Below are positions 9,381 through 20,359 of a stretch of DNA of 64,000 bases, piece after piece (within the stretch, counting starts at the first letter, position 1; every line of letters begins with the position of its first letter). The stretch covers positions 62,001-126,000 of the forward strand of contig JABSOW010000004.1 in assembly GCA_013215465.1 (NCBI GenBank), given 5' to 3'. The stretch comes from Colwellia sp. (lineage in GTDB: Bacteria > Pseudomonadota > Gammaproteobacteria > Enterobacterales > Alteromonadaceae). Made by a program: the position numbers and the translations under genes. The notes beneath the pieces were generated by a model, which was given only the letters and a program-made list of their open reading frames with translations, ran no database searches and was not told where the DNA came from.

Positions 9381-10267
9381 AAAAATTGGCTGATCATGAT
9401 TTATTTCAAGAGCGCATTAATAATTTTCTAGCACTACAACTCAACAAATTATCTATTAATGATGAGAAACTCCATCAAGCCATGCGTTATGGCTTGTTAA
9501 GTGGAGGAAAACGCATGCGTCCTTATTTAGCTTACATTACCGGTGAGCTATTGGGCGCTAGCTTAGAGGATCTTGACGCCATTGCCGGTGCATTAGAGTG
9601 CATACATGCTTATTCTTTATTACATGATGATCTACCTGCCATGGACGATGACGACTTAAGACGCGGCCAGCTAACCTGTCATAAAGCTTTCGATGAAGCC
9701 ACCGCAATTCTTGCCGGTGATAGCTTACAAACATTAGCATTTGATATACTCGCTAATCATAATTTTTCTCAAGCAATTAAGCCAAAACAAATAAAATTAA
9801 TACAACAATTAGTTTCTGCATCAGGCTATCAGGGTATGTGTGGCGGCCAAGCACTTGATTTAGCTGCAACCAACCAGCAAATAGATTTAGAAAAATTAGA
9901 AAGATTACACTCATTAAAAACAGGTGCATTACTGGAAGCATCGGTATTAATGAGCGCAGAATGCGCAACACAAGTAACTGAAAAAGATAGAGATGCATTA
10001 AAAAAGTATGCTCAACTGATAGGTTTAGCCTATCAAGTTCAAGATGACATTATCGATATAACATCAACCCAAGAACAGTTAGGAAAGCCCAGTGGCTCAG
10101 ACCTTGCTGCTAACAAGAGTACCTATCCGGCACTGCTCGGTTTACACGGGGCACAACAAAAAGCTGAAAACTTATTTCAACAAGCACTTCAAGCTTTGGC
10201 TAGTTTGCCTTACAATACGCAATCCTTAGCTGAGTTTGCCACTTTTATTGTTAAACGTAGCCATTAA
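9377..10267 (+). CDS. ispA: (2E,6E)-farnesyl diphosphate synthase
   Basis: Short-chain polyprenyl synthase that condenses isopentenyl diphosphate with dimethylallyl and geranyl diphosphate. The first aspartate-rich motif is [15 protein letters not shown] (about residues 85-98) and the second is [10 protein letters not shown] (~225). GGKRMRPYL for IPP binding and [13 protein letters not shown] are present. It starts with GTG inside the 3' end of xseB (GTGA overlap). 296 residues, as in E. coli IspA (299). Middle gene of the isoprenoid operon. Confidence 0.95.
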   Translation: MKKLADHDLFQERINNFLALQLNKLSINDEKLHQAMRYGLLSGGKRMRPYLAYITGELLGASLEDLDAIAGALECIHAYSLLHDDLPAMDDDDLRRGQLTCHKAFDEATAILAGDSLQTLAFDILANHNFSQAIKPKQIKLIQQLVSASGYQGMCGGQALDLAATNQQIDLEKLERLHSLKTGALLEASVLMSAECATQVTEKDRDALKKYAQLIGLAYQVQDDIIDITSTQEQLGKPSGSDLAANKSTYPALLGLHGAQQKAENLFQQALQALASLPYNTQSLAEFATFIVKRSH

Positions 10268-10319
10268 ATATAAGCGTTTATCAGTTAAAGCTAAAATAAA
10301 AAACAAATATAGAACAACT

Positions 10320-12200
10320 ATGACCACAAACCTTGCTGATTACCCATTACTTGCTCAAATCAATTCACCAAAAGATTTGCGTAATATATCCCAAGATCAA
10401 TTATCACGTATCAGTAATGAACTACGTCGCTACTTATTAAATTCAGTCAGTAAAAGCAGTGGCCATTTTGCTTCAGGCCTAGGCACCATTGAGTTAACAG
10501 TTGCATTACATTATGTATACAACACCCCCTTTGATCATCTTATTTGGGATGTAGGTCATCAAGCTTATCCGCATAAAATTTTAACCGGCCGAAGAGATCA
10601 ACTGCATACTATTAGACAAAAAAACGGCTTGCACCCATTCCCTTGGCGAGAAGAGAGTGAATACGACACTTTAAGTGTTGGTCATTCAAGTACGTCAATA
10701 TCTGCGGCCTTAGGCTTAGCCGTGGCAGCAGATAAAGAAGGAAGAAACAGAAAAATAGTCGCAGTAATTGGTGATGGAGCTATGACTGCTGGTATGGCAT
10801 TTGAAGCATTAAACCATGCTGGTGATATTAAAAAAGATATGTTGGTTATTCTAAATGATAATGAAATGTCAATTTCAGAAAATGTTGGTGCATTAAATAA
10901 TCACTTAGCAAAAATGTTATCTGGAAGCTTATATACAGGGCTTCGTGAAGGTAGTAAGCGTTTACTTAAAAACATACCGCCAATAAAAGAATTAGCCAGT
11001 CGCGCTGAAGAACATCTTAAAGGTATGGTTGTACCTAGCACCTTTTTTGAAGAGTTGGGCTTTAATTATATCGGCCCTATTGATGGCCATGATGTAAATG
11101 GTTTAATTGCTACTATTACCAACATGCGCAATTTAAAAGGTCCACAGTTATTACATATCGTCACTAAAAAAGGTAAAGGCTATCATGCGGCCGAACAAGA
11201 TCCGATAAAATATCATGCGGTACCTAAATTTGATCCAAGTGATGCTAATTTACCAAAATCTAAACCTTCGCTACCAAGCTATTCAAAAATTTTTGGTGAT
11301 TGGTTGTGTAAAACTGCCGAAGTTGATCCTAAATTAGTTGCCATCACACCAGCTATGCGCGAAGGCTCTGGTATGGTTGAGTTTAGTCAGCGATTTCCGG
11401 ATCAATACTACGATGTAGCAATCGCTGAGCAGCATGCTATTACATACGCTGCTGGGCTAGCTATCGGTGGGCAACACCCTGTGGTAGCGATTTATTCTAG
11501 TTTTTTACAGCGCGGCTATGATCAATTAATTCACGATGTTGCTATTCAGAATTTACCCGTTTTATTTGCCGTCGACCGAGCAGGTATCGTTGGCGCAGAT
11601 GGCGCAACGCATCAAGGCTCGTTTGATTTAAGCTTTTTACGCTGCATTCCAAACATGACTATTATGGCGCCATCTGATGAGCGTGAATGCCAATTAATGT
11701 TAAATACCGGCCACAAATTAAACTCTCCGGCAGTAGTTCGTTACCCTCGGGGTAATGGTACCGGTGCAATGCTGCCAAATGTTGATGAAACGATTGAGAT
11801 TGGTAAAGGTTTAACCATTAGACGAGGTCATGGGCAACGAGAGAATAAAATTGTTTTACTCAGTTTTGGCACTATGTTGTCTGAAGCTAAAAAAGCAGCT
11901 GAAGAGCTTGATGCCAGCTTAATTGATATGCGCTTTATTAAACCACTTGATACACAACTAATAAATGCGCTAGCGAGTTCACACGATACTCTTATAACTA
12001 TTGAAGACAATGCAATTGCTGGTGGTGCTGGCTCAGCGGTTAATGAGTATATATTATCAACCGGAACTTCAATAAAAATACTAAATATCGGTATTCCTGA
12101 TCATTTTGTTAAGCATGGAACACAAGAAGAAGTGCATCAAGAATTAGGTTTAGATAGCCACGGAATTTTAGCAAAAATCAAAGACTTCATTAACATCTAA
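10320..12200 (+). CDS. dxs: 1-deoxy-D-xylulose-5-phosphate synthase
   Basis: Thiamine-diphosphate enzyme joining pyruvate and glyceraldehyde 3-phosphate in the first step of the MEP isoprenoid pathway. Features: [16 protein letters not shown], the TPP-binding [26 protein letters not shown], the transketolase-like pyrimidine domain with AIAEQHA and [15 protein letters not shown], and the C-terminal domain. The start at 10320 ([11 protein letters not shown]) follows ispA by 52 bp and gives 626 residues (E. coli 620); the longer open frame upstream overlaps ispA and looks non-coding. Its product feeds IspA through the rest of the MEP pathway, encoded elsewhere. Confidence 0.96.
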   Translation: MTTNLADYPLLAQINSPKDLRNISQDQLSRISNELRRYLLNSVSKSSGHFASGLGTIELTVALHYVYNTPFDHLIWDVGHQAYPHKILTGRRDQLHTIRQKNGLHPFPWREESEYDTLSVGHSSTSISAALGLAVAADKEGRNRKIVAVIGDGAMTAGMAFEALNHAGDIKKDMLVILNDNEMSISENVGALNNHLAKMLSGSLYTGLREGSKRLLKNIPPIKELASRAEEHLKGMVVPSTFFEELGFNYIGPIDGHDVNGLIATITNMRNLKGPQLLHIVTKKGKGYHAAEQDPIKYHAVPKFDPSDANLPKSKPSLPSYSKIFGDWLCKTAEVDPKLVAITPAMREGSGMVEFSQRFPDQYYDVAIAEQHAITYAAGLAIGGQHPVVAIYSSFLQRGYDQLIHDVAIQNLPVLFAVDRAGIVGADGATHQGSFDLSFLRCIPNMTIMAPSDERECQLMLNTGHKLNSPAVVRYPRGNGTGAMLPNVDETIEIGKGLTIRRGHGQRENKIVLLSFGTMLSEAKKAAEELDASLIDMRFIKPLDTQLINALASSHDTLITIEDNAIAGGAGSAVNEYILSTGTSIKILNIGIPDHFVKHGTQEEVHQELGLDSHGILAKIKDFINI

Positions 12201-12222
12201 TAGTAATAAAAAGCGATTGGGG

Positions 12223-12247
12223 GCAAGCAGTTACTGCTTGCTCTTTT
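12223..12247. terminator. Bidirectional terminator between dxs and nqrM
   Basis: A perfect 8-bp stem, GCAAGCAG (12223-12230) / CTGCTTGC (12234-12241), with a TTA loop is followed by CTTTT on the plus strand. It sits 23 bp after the dxs stop and 25 bp from the convergent nqrM stop. Confidence 0.85.
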
Positions 12248-12265
12248 AATTAGTTAGTTATTTTA

Positions 12266-12496
12266 CTATAGATTTTCTACATCAATTCTATTTTTTAAAT
12301 TAAATTCTAACGCTGTTTTACGTTCACGTTCTTGACGTTTTTCACACGGATTATCACAGTTGCATTCTTTATCAATACCAACACTCGCTAAACCACCACA
12401 GCTCCCCGCCAGCGTTTTGTTTTGAAAAATATATCCCACTGCCATAGCAGTGCCAACTAAAAGAAAAAACCCAAAGGTTATCAGGAAAATCATCAT
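12266..12496 (-). CDS. nqrM: Na+-NQR maturation protein NqrM
   Basis: Small (76-residue) protein of the former DUF539 family, needed to deliver iron for the Fe centre between NqrD and NqrE. One N-terminal transmembrane helix (residues ~2-24) is followed by the conserved cysteine motif SCGGLASVGIDKECNC and DNPCEK. The distal position in the nqr cluster after apbE is the usual place. ATG at 12496 and 12493 are adjacent, so the exact start is ambiguous by one codon. Confidence 0.95.
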   Translation of the reverse strand: MMIFLITFGFFLLVGTAMAVGYIFQNKTLAGSCGGLASVGIDKECNCDNPCEKRQERERKTALEFNLKNRIDVENL

Positions 12497-12575
12497 GATA
12501 TTTTGCTCTCAACTCACTTACTTACTTAACTAAAAACAGCCAATGCTCTGGACAAGAGTCATGGTATTAAATATC

Positions 12576-12604
12576 AGCGCGATTCTTTTTAAGAAAAACG
12601 CGCT
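12576..12604. other. Stem-loop between apbE and nqrM
   Basis: AGCGCG (12576-12581) pairs with CGCGCT (12599-12604), and the intervening TTCTTTTTAAGAA can extend the structure. It lies in the 139-bp apbE-nqrM gap and may attenuate or process the transcript. No T-run is present on the minus strand. Confidence 0.4.
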
Positions 12605-12635
12605 AAGTGTTACTTTACTTTTTACCGTTAACTTT

Positions 12636-13667
12636 TTACTTTAAATATTGTTTGAATTTTACCGTAAATTGCTCGCTAAAGCCATGCTCCGTTTTGGAAA
12701 TAAACAAAGCGGCAAGGTTATTATCCACCGCAAACTTCATCCCCTGTTCAGCCCCCATCACCATTAGAGTTGTTGATAAACCATCGGCAGTCATCGATGA
12801 TGGATGAATAACAGTAACCGAAACCAGGTTATGATTTATTGGTTTTCCGGTAGCGGGATCTATGATATGAGAAAAGCGCTGACCGTCGGCTTCAAAATAA
12901 ATTCTATAATCACCTGAAGTAGCAACAGCATTATCTTTAGGGATAATAACTTGGTGCACAGCTCTTTGTTCACCAGAGGGATCTAAAATAGGCTTCTCTA
13001 TAGCAATAGCCCACAACTCACCTGTGTGTTTAAAGCCCTTTAAACGCATTTCACCGCCAATTTCCACTAAATAGTTAACAATGCCATTAGCTTCAATTAA
13101 TTCAGCCACCATATCAACGCCATAGCCTTTAGCGGTAGTTGATAAATCGATATAAAGGTTAGAAATATCTTTGGATAATTGATTACCGACTAAATGAAGG
13201 TTTTTCAAACCAATTCGCGCTAATGTACTTGCTAATATACTATCACTAGGCACTTTTTCTGGCCGCTGTTCTGGGCCAAAGCCCCAAAGGTTAACCAATG
13301 GCCCTACCGTTATATCTAACTTGCCATTACTTAGCTCACCTAAGCGAATAGACTCTTTTAATACCCGCGCAAAGCCGTTGGAGATTTCTATCGAATCAGT
13401 TGATTGCAACTGATTAAAAAGAGATATTTCAGAGTCAGGAATATAAGTCGACATTTCTTGGTTGACTTGTTTTAGCACCGCATCAATTTTGTTATGTAAC
13501 TTCAATGCATCTACTTGTGCTGGCGTAGCAACTACTTTGATATTATAAGTAGTCCCCATGGTTCGCCCTTGCAATAAAACTTCTATTTTCGCTGAATTAT
13601 TACTCGGAAAACAGGCCGTTATGCTAATAGATAAAAGCACAATTAGCATCATTTTGATTTTAATCAT
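12636..13667 (-). CDS. apbE: FAD:protein FMN transferase (lipoprotein)
   Basis: Attaches FMN covalently to threonines of NqrB and NqrC. The N-terminus is a lipoprotein signal, with a hydrophobic run and lipobox ITAC at Cys19, so it acts at the periplasmic face. Conserved ApbE blocks: GRTMGTTYNIKV, SEISLFN, GPLVNLWGFGP, STTAKGYGVDMVAE, EIGGEMRLKG, IDPATGKPI and the Mg-binding TADGLSTTLMVMG. The start at 13667 was chosen over a TTG at 13679 because GGAAG precedes it. It is in the nqr cluster but separated from nqrF by 228 bp containing a terminator-like hairpin, so it may have its own promoter. Confidence 0.95.
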   Translation of the reverse strand: MIKIKMMLIVLLSISITACFPSNNSAKIEVLLQGRTMGTTYNIKVVATPAQVDALKLHNKIDAVLKQVNQEMSTYIPDSEISLFNQLQSTDSIEISNGFARVLKESIRLGELSNGKLDITVGPLVNLWGFGPEQRPEKVPSDSILASTLARIGLKNLHLVGNQLSKDISNLYIDLSTTAKGYGVDMVAELIEANGIVNYLVEIGGEMRLKGFKHTGELWAIAIEKPILDPSGEQRAVHQVIIPKDNAVATSGDYRIYFEADGQRFSHIIDPATGKPINHNLVSVTVIHPSSMTADGLSTTLMVMGAEQGMKFAVDNNLAALFISKTEHGFSEQFTVKFKQYLK

Positions 13668-13728
13668 TTTAACTTCCAAATTTATTATTTAAGTAAGCAC
13701 ACTATAAAAATGTGTTTATATAAATAAT

Positions 13729-13755
13729 AAAGACGACCTAAGTCGCCTTTATTTA
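13729..13755 (-). terminator. Rho-independent terminator-like hairpin after nqrF
   Basis: AAAGACGACC (13729-13738) pairs with AGTCGCCTTT (13741-13750) around a TA loop, with two mismatches. On the minus strand the second arm runs into TTTATTATTTA. It would end the nqrA-F transcript, or part of it, before apbE. Confidence 0.6.
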
Positions 13756-13799
13756 AAATTCTCATTCATTGAGTAATCGTTTAAATTTAACGCTGAATA

Positions 13800-13880
13800 T
13801 TGCCTTTAGTTCAAGAAGGCTGCGCGGAGTTGACGCTAGTCAATGAGCACAGCCGACGATGAAATTAAGCCAATAGGCAA
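13800..13880. repeat. Nested palindromic element between nqrF and apbE
   Basis: Three nested inverted repeats share one centre: TTGCCT (13800) with AGGCAA (13875-13880), GGCTG (13818-13822) with CAGCC (13850-13854), and TTGAC/GTCAA separated by GCTA (13830-13843). The design is that of an intergenic palindromic repeat rather than a terminator. Other copies are not evident in this window. Confidence 0.65.
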
Positions 13881-13895
13881 GTTAAAAGTAAAATA

Positions 13896-15119
13896 TTAGC
13901 CACCAAAGTCATCCAGCATAATATTCTCATCTTCTACACCTAAGTCTTTAAGCATATGAATAACAGCAGCATTCATCATTGGAGGACCACACATATAGTA
14001 TTCACAATCTTCTGGGGCTTCATGGTCTTTCAAATATTCTTCAAAAAGAACGTTATGAATAAAACCTGTCATGCCTTCCCAGTTATCTTCGGGTTGTGGG
14101 TCCGATAACGCAACATGCCATTTGAAGTTATCATTATCAGCAGCTAAGCCGTTATAATCATCTTCATAGAACATTTCACGTTTAGAACGAGCACCATACC
14201 AAAAACTCATCTTACGCTTAGATTTCAAACGCTTAAGTTGGTCAAAAATATGAGAACGCATTGGTGCCATACCTGCACCACCACCAATAAAGACCATTTC
14301 ATTATCCGTTTCTTTGGCGAAAAACTCACCAAACGGACCAGAAATAGTGACTTTATCACCTGGCTTAAGACTGAAAATGTACGAAGACATTTTACCTGCA
14401 GGTAAATGTAACTTACCAGGAGGCGGCGTAGCAATACGCACGTTCAGCATGATAATGCCTTCTTCTTCCGGATAACTTGCCATTGAATAAGCACGTAAGG
14501 TTTCATCATCAACTTTCGACTCTACCTTGAAGAAACCAAAATGTTCCCAATCGCCTCGGTACTGTTCAGCAATGTCAAAATCACTGTATTTAACATGATG
14601 AGCCGGGGCTTCAATTTGAATGTAACCACCTGCTTTAAACGGTACTGATTCGCCATCAGGAATTTTCAAGACTAATTCTTTGATGAAGGTTGCTTGGTTA
14701 TCATTAGAGATAACTTCACACTCCCATTTTTGCACACCAAAAATTTCGTCTTCAACCTCAATAACCATGTCTTGTTTAACAGCCACTTGACAGGCTAAAC
14801 GACAACCTGCTTTCGCTTGACGTTTGTTAATATGACCTTCTTCGGTTGGCAGAATATCGCCACCACCTGAAAGTACATCAACACGACATTGGCCACATGT
14901 ACCACCGCCACCACAAGCTGAGGGAATAAAAATTCCTTGATCAGCTAATGCACCTAATAATTTTCCACCCGCAGCAGTAGTAACTGCCTTTTCCGGATCA
15001 CCATTTATACTTATCGTTACGTCACCACTTGATACTAATTTAGATTTAGCAAATAAAATCACTAACACTAAAGCAAGCACTATCAGGGTAAACATCGATA
15101 TGCCGAGAATAAGTTCCAT
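13896..15119 (-). CDS. nqrF: Na+-NQR subunit F (NADH dehydrogenase, 2Fe-2S/FAD)
   Basis: NADH-oxidising subunit. An N-terminal anchor helix (~3-23) is followed by a plant-type [2Fe-2S] domain with the cysteines of [12 protein letters not shown] and RLACQV, then a ferredoxin-NADP reductase-like module with FAD-binding [16 protein letters not shown]-binding [11 protein letters not shown] and the C-terminal [18 protein letters not shown]. 407 residues, as in Vibrio NqrF. Last of the six contiguous subunit genes, 30 bp after nqrE. Confidence 0.97.
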   Translation of the reverse strand: MELILGISMFTLIVLALVLVILFAKSKLVSSGDVTISINGDPEKAVTTAAGGKLLGALADQGIFIPSACGGGGTCGQCRVDVLSGGGDILPTEEGHINKRQAKAGCRLACQVAVKQDMVIEVEDEIFGVQKWECEVISNDNQATFIKELVLKIPDGESVPFKAGGYIQIEAPAHHVKYSDFDIAEQYRGDWEHFGFFKVESKVDDETLRAYSMASYPEEEGIIMLNVRIATPPPGKLHLPAGKMSSYIFSLKPGDKVTISGPFGEFFAKETDNEMVFIGGGAGMAPMRSHIFDQLKRLKSKRKMSFWYGARSKREMFYEDDYNGLAADNDNFKWHVALSDPQPEDNWEGMTGFIHNVLFEEYLKDHEAPEDCEYYMCGPPMMNAAVIHMLKDLGVEDENIMLDDFGG

Positions 15120-15149
15120 CGACTTTTCCTTATATTTTTATCTAAATAG

Positions 15150-15773
15150 TTACAGTGAAATACCACCGAAAGACAAAAAGCCAAAAGCCATTAGTCCTGC
15201 GGTAATAAACGTAATACCTAAACCCTTCAAACCGTCTGGCACGTCAGAATATTTCATCTTTTCGCGCAAACCAGCCATCAATACGATTGCTAACATCCAA
15301 CCTACACCAGAGCCAATGCCGTAAACAACACTTTCGCCTAGGGTAAGGTTTTTCGCAACCATAAAAGATACCGCACCAAAAATGGCACAGTTAACCGTGA
15401 TTAGAGGTAAAAAGATGCCAAGTGCTTGGTACAATGCAGGGAAATATTTATCTAAAATCATTTCCAAAATTTGTACTAAGGCAGCAATTACCCCGATAAA
15501 GGTGATAAATGACAAGAAGCTAAGGTCAATTGATTCTTTCGGATCAGTAATACCCATTAGGCTATCAAGTGCACCCGGCGCTAAAATAGCTTGATAAATA
15601 ATTTGGTTCGCAGGAACCGCTAAACCAAGTACTACTACAACCGCAACACCAAGGCCAATAGCCGTGCTAACTTTCTTTGATACCGCTAAGAAAGTACACA
15701 TACCTAAGAAAAAGCTTAATGCCATATTCTCAATAAAGATGGTTTTAATAAATATGCTTAAATAATGTTCCAT
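15150..15773 (-). CDS. nqrE: Na+-NQR subunit E
   Basis: Integral membrane subunit, homologous to NqrD and RnfA, that helps hold the intramembrane Fe centre with NqrD. It starts [20 protein letters not shown], as Vibrio NqrE does, and has six hydrophobic helices and the conserved [13 protein letters not shown] segment containing an iron-ligand cysteine. 207 residues, slightly longer than Vibrio NqrE because of an insertion ([13 protein letters not shown]) in a loop. Three bases from nqrD. Confidence 0.97.
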   Translation of the reverse strand: MEHYLSIFIKTIFIENMALSFFLGMCTFLAVSKKVSTAIGLGVAVVVVLGLAVPANQIIYQAILAPGALDSLMGITDPKESIDLSFLSFITFIGVIAALVQILEMILDKYFPALYQALGIFLPLITVNCAIFGAVSFMVAKNLTLGESVVYGIGSGVGWMLAIVLMAGLREKMKYSDVPDGLKGLGITFITAGLMAFGFLSFGGISL

Positions 15774-15775
15774 AA

Positions 15776-16399
15776 TTAATCCTTCTCTACTTGTTCAGGT
15801 TTCCACTGGCGAATAGCCCAGATGATCAAACCAATAATGAAGAATGAACTAAAGGGTAAAACTAATAGACCATTACCTTGGTACCAGCCGCCATTTTGGG
15901 TAAGTTGTAATACTTCAATACCGAAGAAGGTACCAAAGCCGAATAATTCACGGAAGAAAGCAACAACCAATAAAACAGCACCGTAACCTAAACCGTTACC
16001 AATACCATCTAAAAAGCTTACACCAGGCTTTTCTTTCATCGCAAAAGCTTCAGCACGTCCCATAACGATACAGTTAGTAATGATCAGGCCAATAAATACA
16101 GATAACTCTTTCGATAATTGATACGAGAAAGCTTTCAATACTTGGTCAACTACAATTACTAATGAAGCAATAATCGCCATTTGCACAATAATACGGACAC
16201 TTGACGGTATTTGGTTACGAATAATAGAGATAAAAAAGTTAGAGAATGCTGTTACCAACATTACCGCAATAGTCATAACTAACGCGTTAGCCATTGAACT
16301 TGTTACCGCTAGGGCAGAACAAACACCTAAAACTTGCAGTGCAATTGGGTTGTTATCTACAACAGGTCCGAAGAGGACTTTTTTAGTATCTAAAGACAT
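15776..16399 (-). CDS. nqrD: Na+-NQR subunit D
   Basis: Membrane subunit paired with NqrE. Conserved segments are [23 protein letters not shown], with the first iron-ligand cysteine, and [21 protein letters not shown], with the second. About six transmembrane helices over 207 residues. The start codon overlaps the nqrC stop region at 16399, indicating translational coupling within the operon. Confidence 0.97.
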   Translation of the reverse strand: MSLDTKKVLFGPVVDNNPIALQVLGVCSALAVTSSMANALVMTIAVMLVTAFSNFFISIIRNQIPSSVRIIVQMAIIASLVIVVDQVLKAFSYQLSKELSVFIGLIITNCIVMGRAEAFAMKEKPGVSFLDGIGNGLGYGAVLLVVAFFRELFGFGTFFGIEVLQLTQNGGWYQGNGLLVLPFSSFFIIGLIIWAIRQWKPEQVEKD

Positions 16400-17175
16400 T
16401 AGTTCAATCCTCCATTACGGAATTTAGCAATAAATGGTCCATAACCTTCATCACCTAACCAAAAATGTAAAGTACGCTCAACACCATTACTGGTTAAAGT
16501 GGCTCCAGAAAGTGCATCAACACCGTGAACATCACCTTTTTTAGCGCCACCTTTAACGATTTTAATAGCGATATCGCCTTGCTCGGTAAACATTTTTTTA
16601 CCTGGCCATAAAGCTTTCCATCTAGGATTCAGTACTTCTGCACCTAAACCGGGAGTTTCTTTAAGATCAGAATAGACAACACTACGAACTGTGTTTAAAT
16701 CAGGCGCCAAACCAATAAAACCATACATTAAATCCCATAAACCTAAACCTAGAATAGGTAATACTATGGTATCTAACTGACCTTGATCGTTTTTCACTAG
16801 ATAAATAACCGCATGATTAGCACGGCGATTAATGCCCGCTATATCATTGCTAGGTTTAATTGATTTACTTTCATCGCGCGCATCAGCGCGTTCGTCAAAG
16901 ATATCAGTATTACCTGCAATGATAGCGCCCGAATCTAGGTCAATCATTTTAGCTTCTACAAATTTATCGTAAGTACCGACAATGTCAGTTCCTGCTTTTT
17001 CAAGTAGACCAGAGGCTTCAAGAATTTTAGTTTGCTTATCAAGCAATTTGTTAGCTTGTTGTAGTGGCTTTAAGCCAACTGCAGAGATAGATACCAACGC
17101 AGCACACACTAAACAAATAATTAAAACAAAGATCAGCGTACCGCCAACCGTTTCAGTTTTTTTAGTATCAGACAT
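16399..17175 (-). CDS. nqrC: Na+-NQR subunit C (covalent FMN)
   Basis: Periplasm-facing flavoprotein subunit with one N-terminal transmembrane helix (about residues 11-33). The flavinylation site is SGATLTSNG, with Thr226 as the probable FMN acceptor modified by ApbE. The start MSDTKK at 17175 was chosen over the longer open frame from 17235 because it matches Vibrio NqrC and overlaps the nqrB stop by 8 bp, as expected in this operon. 258 residues. Confidence 0.97.
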   Translation of the reverse strand: MSDTKKTETVGGTLIFVLIICLVCAALVSISAVGLKPLQQANKLLDKQTKILEASGLLEKAGTDIVGTYDKFVEAKMIDLDSGAIIAGNTDIFDERADARDESKSIKPSNDIAGINRRANHAVIYLVKNDQGQLDTIVLPILGLGLWDLMYGFIGLAPDLNTVRSVVYSDLKETPGLGAEVLNPRWKALWPGKKMFTEQGDIAIKIVKGGAKKGDVHGVDALSGATLTSNGVERTLHFWLGDEGYGPFIAKFRNGGLN

Positions 17176-18370
17176 TACGAGCAAGCCTCCGTTTGATATT
17201 GCCTTGGACAACAAAGTAGTCGAACAAAGGAGCAAACAAGTTAGCGAAAAGAATAGCTAACATCATACCTTCAGGGAATGCGGGGTTAACTACACGAACT
17301 AACACCACCATCACACCAACTAAAGCACCAAACCAGTATTTACCGGTATTAGTAAAAGAAGCTGAAACAGGGTCAGTTGCCATAAACATCATACCAAAGG
17401 CAAAACCACCAATAACTAAGTGCCAATGCCAAGGCATGGCAAACATAGCGTTAGTATCACTACCAATAAGGTTGAATAAGAAAGAAGTGGCAACCATACC
17501 AGCAAACACACCTAACACGATGCGCCATGAAGCTATGCCTTTATAAAGGATATAGGCACCACCAAGTAATATAGCAAAAGTTGATACTTCACCTACTGAG
17601 CCAGGAATAAAGCCCCAAAAAGCATTCCACCAATCAGTATTCATTGAATAATCAATTAAACCTTGGCTGGCTGAACTCAACATTGTCGCCCCAGAAAAAC
17701 CATCGGCAGCAACCCAAACTGTATCACCAGAAATTTGACTAGGGTAGGCAAAGAATAAAAATGCACGACCTGCTAATGCTGGGTTTAAGAAGTTCTTACC
17801 GGTGCCACCAAATACTTCTTTCGCAATAACAATACCGAAAGTAATACCGATAGCCACTTGCCATAAAGGAATAGTAGCCGGCAATATAAGCGCAAACAAA
17901 ATAGAAGAAACGAAGAAACCTTCATTAACTTCATGACCGCGTACTGCCGCAAAAAGTACTTCCCAAAAGCCACCAACAATAAAGGTTATTGCATAAATAG
18001 GTAGGAAGAACACGGCGCCGTAAAGCATCATGTCGAACCAACCTGAATCGGCTGTTAAAGAACCACCTAGCATAGCAAATAAAGCCGTTTGCCAAGTATC
18101 AGGTGTTGCATAACCAGCAATTAAAGCATCTACCGCTTGAAAGCCAATGTTATACATACCAAAGAACATGGCAGGGAAAACCGCTAGCCATACAGTGATC
18201 ATAATACGTTTTAAATCAATACTATCACGTACATGAGTTTTACCTTTATTTACCATACCAGGAGTAAATAACCCGGTAGCTACCGCTTCATAAAGAGCAA
18301 ACCACTTTTCGTGTTTGCCGCCTTTTTCAAAATGCGGTTCTATATCTTCAATAAACTTTTTCACGCCCAT
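17168..18370 (-). CDS. nqrB: Na+-NQR subunit B (covalent FMN, riboflavin)
   Basis: Large membrane subunit, part of the Na+ path and the quinone site. About ten hydrophobic helices. The covalent FMN site is [10 protein letters not shown] with Thr229 (Vibrio numbering is about seven higher). [23 protein letters not shown] is strongly conserved. 400 residues, slightly shorter than Vibrio NqrB. Starts 2 bp after nqrA and overlaps nqrC. Confidence 0.97.
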   Translation of the reverse strand: MGVKKFIEDIEPHFEKGGKHEKWFALYEAVATGLFTPGMVNKGKTHVRDSIDLKRIMITVWLAVFPAMFFGMYNIGFQAVDALIAGYATPDTWQTALFAMLGGSLTADSGWFDMMLYGAVFFLPIYAITFIVGGFWEVLFAAVRGHEVNEGFFVSSILFALILPATIPLWQVAIGITFGIVIAKEVFGGTGKNFLNPALAGRAFLFFAYPSQISGDTVWVAADGFSGATMLSSASQGLIDYSMNTDWWNAFWGFIPGSVGEVSTFAILLGGAYILYKGIASWRIVLGVFAGMVATSFLFNLIGSDTNAMFAMPWHWHLVIGGFAFGMMFMATDPVSASFTNTGKYWFGALVGVMVVLVRVVNPAFPEGMMLAILFANLFAPLFDYFVVQGNIKRRLARNV

Positions 18371-18372
18371 GA

Positions 18373-19710
18373 CTAACCTTCCTTCTCAATTGTGGTTAGG
18401 CAATCACGAAGGTATACGCCGTAATCTGTTTTGCCGGGGCAAACAAATGTACAAAGCGCTAAATCTTCTTCGTCAAGCTCTAATACACCAAGTTTTTGTG
18501 CTGTGTCGGTATCACCGGCAACTAAATCACGTAATAACATGGTAGGTAAAATATCTAAAGGCATAACACGTTCAAAGTTACCAATTGGCACCATGGCACG
18601 TTCACTACCATTAGTGGTGGTGGTCATATTGAATAATTTCTTCGGGAAGAAATGAGACAGGTAAGCACGAGTTACTGAAAATTTATTTGACCCTGGGTAC
18701 ATATAGCCAATAAATTCTTTTTCACGCCCTTCAAGTAGCAAGGACACTTGTACGTGATAACGACCTAGATAGCCGTGTACAGCGCTCGCAATTGAGCCCA
18801 TTAATAATGAACCAGAAACAACACGTAACTCACCGTCAGTGACTTCACCAGCTGTTAATTCTGCCGTACTAGCACCAAGTACCGTACGAATTAAACGAGG
18901 GTTCTTTGCCGCAGGGCCAGCCAATGATATAACACGAGTGCTATCAAGCTCACCTGAGGTAAATAATTTACCAAAAGCAATAACATCTTGATAACCAAGG
19001 TGCCAAACAAACTTGTCCGCACTAGCAGGTTTTAAGAAGTGGATATGTGTTCCCACTAAACCTGCAGGGTGTTTACCGGCAAATTCATTTACCTGCACTG
19101 CATCAGTAACAGGAATGTTCGCACCTGGCGCTTTACTAACGAATAATTCACCGTCAGTTAAGCGAGATAAAATGGTTAAACCATTTTTGAACGCATCGCT
19201 TTGTTCACCAATAACAACTTCAGGGTTAGCCGCAAGAGGATTAGTATCCATAGCGCTAACAAAAATGGCTACTGCAGTCGAGTCTATTGCTGGTACTTTA
19301 CTAAATGGGCGAGTTCTTAACGCAGTCCACAAGCCAGAGTCAACTAGGGTTTTCACTATTTCTTCACGAGAAATAGCACCTAATTCATTAGCTGAGTAAC
19401 TGGTAAACGTAATTTGATCATAGCCATCTACTTCAATCACTACAGATTGTAAAACACGTTTTTCACCACGGTTGATTTCTTTAACAACACCGGCAGCTTG
19501 AGCTGTGAATTTAACGCCAGGATTTTTTTTATCTTCAAAAATCACCTGACCTTTTTTAACGCGATCACCCACTTTAACAAACATGGTTGGACGCATACCC
19601 ACAAACTCTTCACCTAATGTTGCAACGGTTTTGATGGACGGACCATCATGGATTACCTGCTGTGGTGTACCTTTAACAGGAACATCTAAGCCTTTTTTTA
19701 TTGTAATCAT
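18373..19710 (-). CDS. nqrA: Na+-NQR subunit A
   Basis: Cytoplasmic-side subunit, first gene of the operon. The N-terminus [18 protein letters not shown] matches NqrA, with [23 protein letters not shown] (barrel-sandwich-like fold) and the C-terminal [12 protein letters not shown] block. 445 residues is the family length. The promoter must lie in the ~590-bp region upstream. Together with nqrB-F it forms the primary Na+ pump, whose gradient would also power the PomAB motor encoded about 10 kb away. Confidence 0.97.
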   Translation of the reverse strand: MITIKKGLDVPVKGTPQQVIHDGPSIKTVATLGEEFVGMRPTMFVKVGDRVKKGQVIFEDKKNPGVKFTAQAAGVVKEINRGEKRVLQSVVIEVDGYDQITFTSYSANELGAISREEIVKTLVDSGLWTALRTRPFSKVPAIDSTAVAIFVSAMDTNPLAANPEVVIGEQSDAFKNGLTILSRLTDGELFVSKAPGANIPVTDAVQVNEFAGKHPAGLVGTHIHFLKPASADKFVWHLGYQDVIAFGKLFTSGELDSTRVISLAGPAAKNPRLIRTVLGASTAELTAGEVTDGELRVVSGSLLMGSIASAVHGYLGRYHVQVSLLLEGREKEFIGYMYPGSNKFSVTRAYLSHFFPKKLFNMTTTTNGSERAMVPIGNFERVMPLDILPTMLLRDLVAGDTDTAQKLGVLELDEEDLALCTFVCPGKTDYGVYLRDCLTTIEKEG

Positions 19711-20302
19711 AACACTTGCACTACTTTTGATGGGAGTATAAAAATTAGTTTCTTAACTTATCTAATTAATTCAAGCGTTATAAAACACTTAAATATCAAT
19801 TAGATAAAATAAAGCCGCCAATTTCAGTGTATTTCAGTAAGACTATAAATTTCACCTTAATAAAAGTTAAGGTGATAATTTTTAGACCCACTGGCTCTAA
19901 GTTAAAATTTTCTGGCGCAAATACTACCACAAAAAGCCCATTTTATTCTACGGTCAGAGATAAATTTTCATTATACTTTAGGCTATAGTTACATGTTTTG
20001 ACTATAAAACAGCCTTCGGTAAGGGGTAGATATAAAACCATTATTTTTTACCGGTCAATTTAGTTGAGAAATTTCATCCTAAAGACTTAGTTTTGACAAC
20101 TGATGTCAGCATAAACACGCTAATCAAGTGATGAACAATTATTTTCTACAACGCGGCACATTAGGTACATTAGGTACATTAATCTCAGTTTCATTCGAGT
20201 GACAAATCACAAGTTTACTGCACCAAAGCTTTCTAGGTAATAGAGTTAAATAACCATACACGGTAGAAACCATTATTGGATTTACCTCTATATTTTTGAC
20301 AT
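19711..20302. other. Long gene-free leader/promoter region upstream of nqrA
   Basis: A+T-rich, no convincing coding frame. It contains a perfect 9-bp inverted repeat, TCACCTTAA (19852-19860) / TTAAGGTGA (19867-19875), about 140 bp upstream of nqrA. It also contains a 9-bp micro-repeat, ACATTAGGT, in about 2.7 copies at roughly 20158-20182. The nqr promoter is presumably here but no single -35/-10 pair can be picked with confidence. Confidence 0.5.
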
Positions 20303-20304
20303 AA

Positions 20305-20332
20305 AAAAACCGATGACAATGCATCGGTTTTT
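20305..20332 (-). terminator. Rho-independent terminator of fabV
   Basis: AAAAACCGATG (20305-20315) and CATCGGTTTTT (20322-20332) form a perfect 11-bp stem with a 6-base loop. On the minus strand it ends in a run of T, 28 bp after the fabV stop. Confidence 0.9.
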
Positions 20333-20359
20333 AGTAAGTAATTTTGGTTTGCTAAAACA

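Noticed and set aside
20139-20324. 61-codon open frame on the minus strand upstream of nqrA
   Set aside because: It runs through the ACATTAGGT micro-repeat (giving NVPNVPNV), starts inside the fabV terminator, and has no ribosome-binding site or recognisable family.
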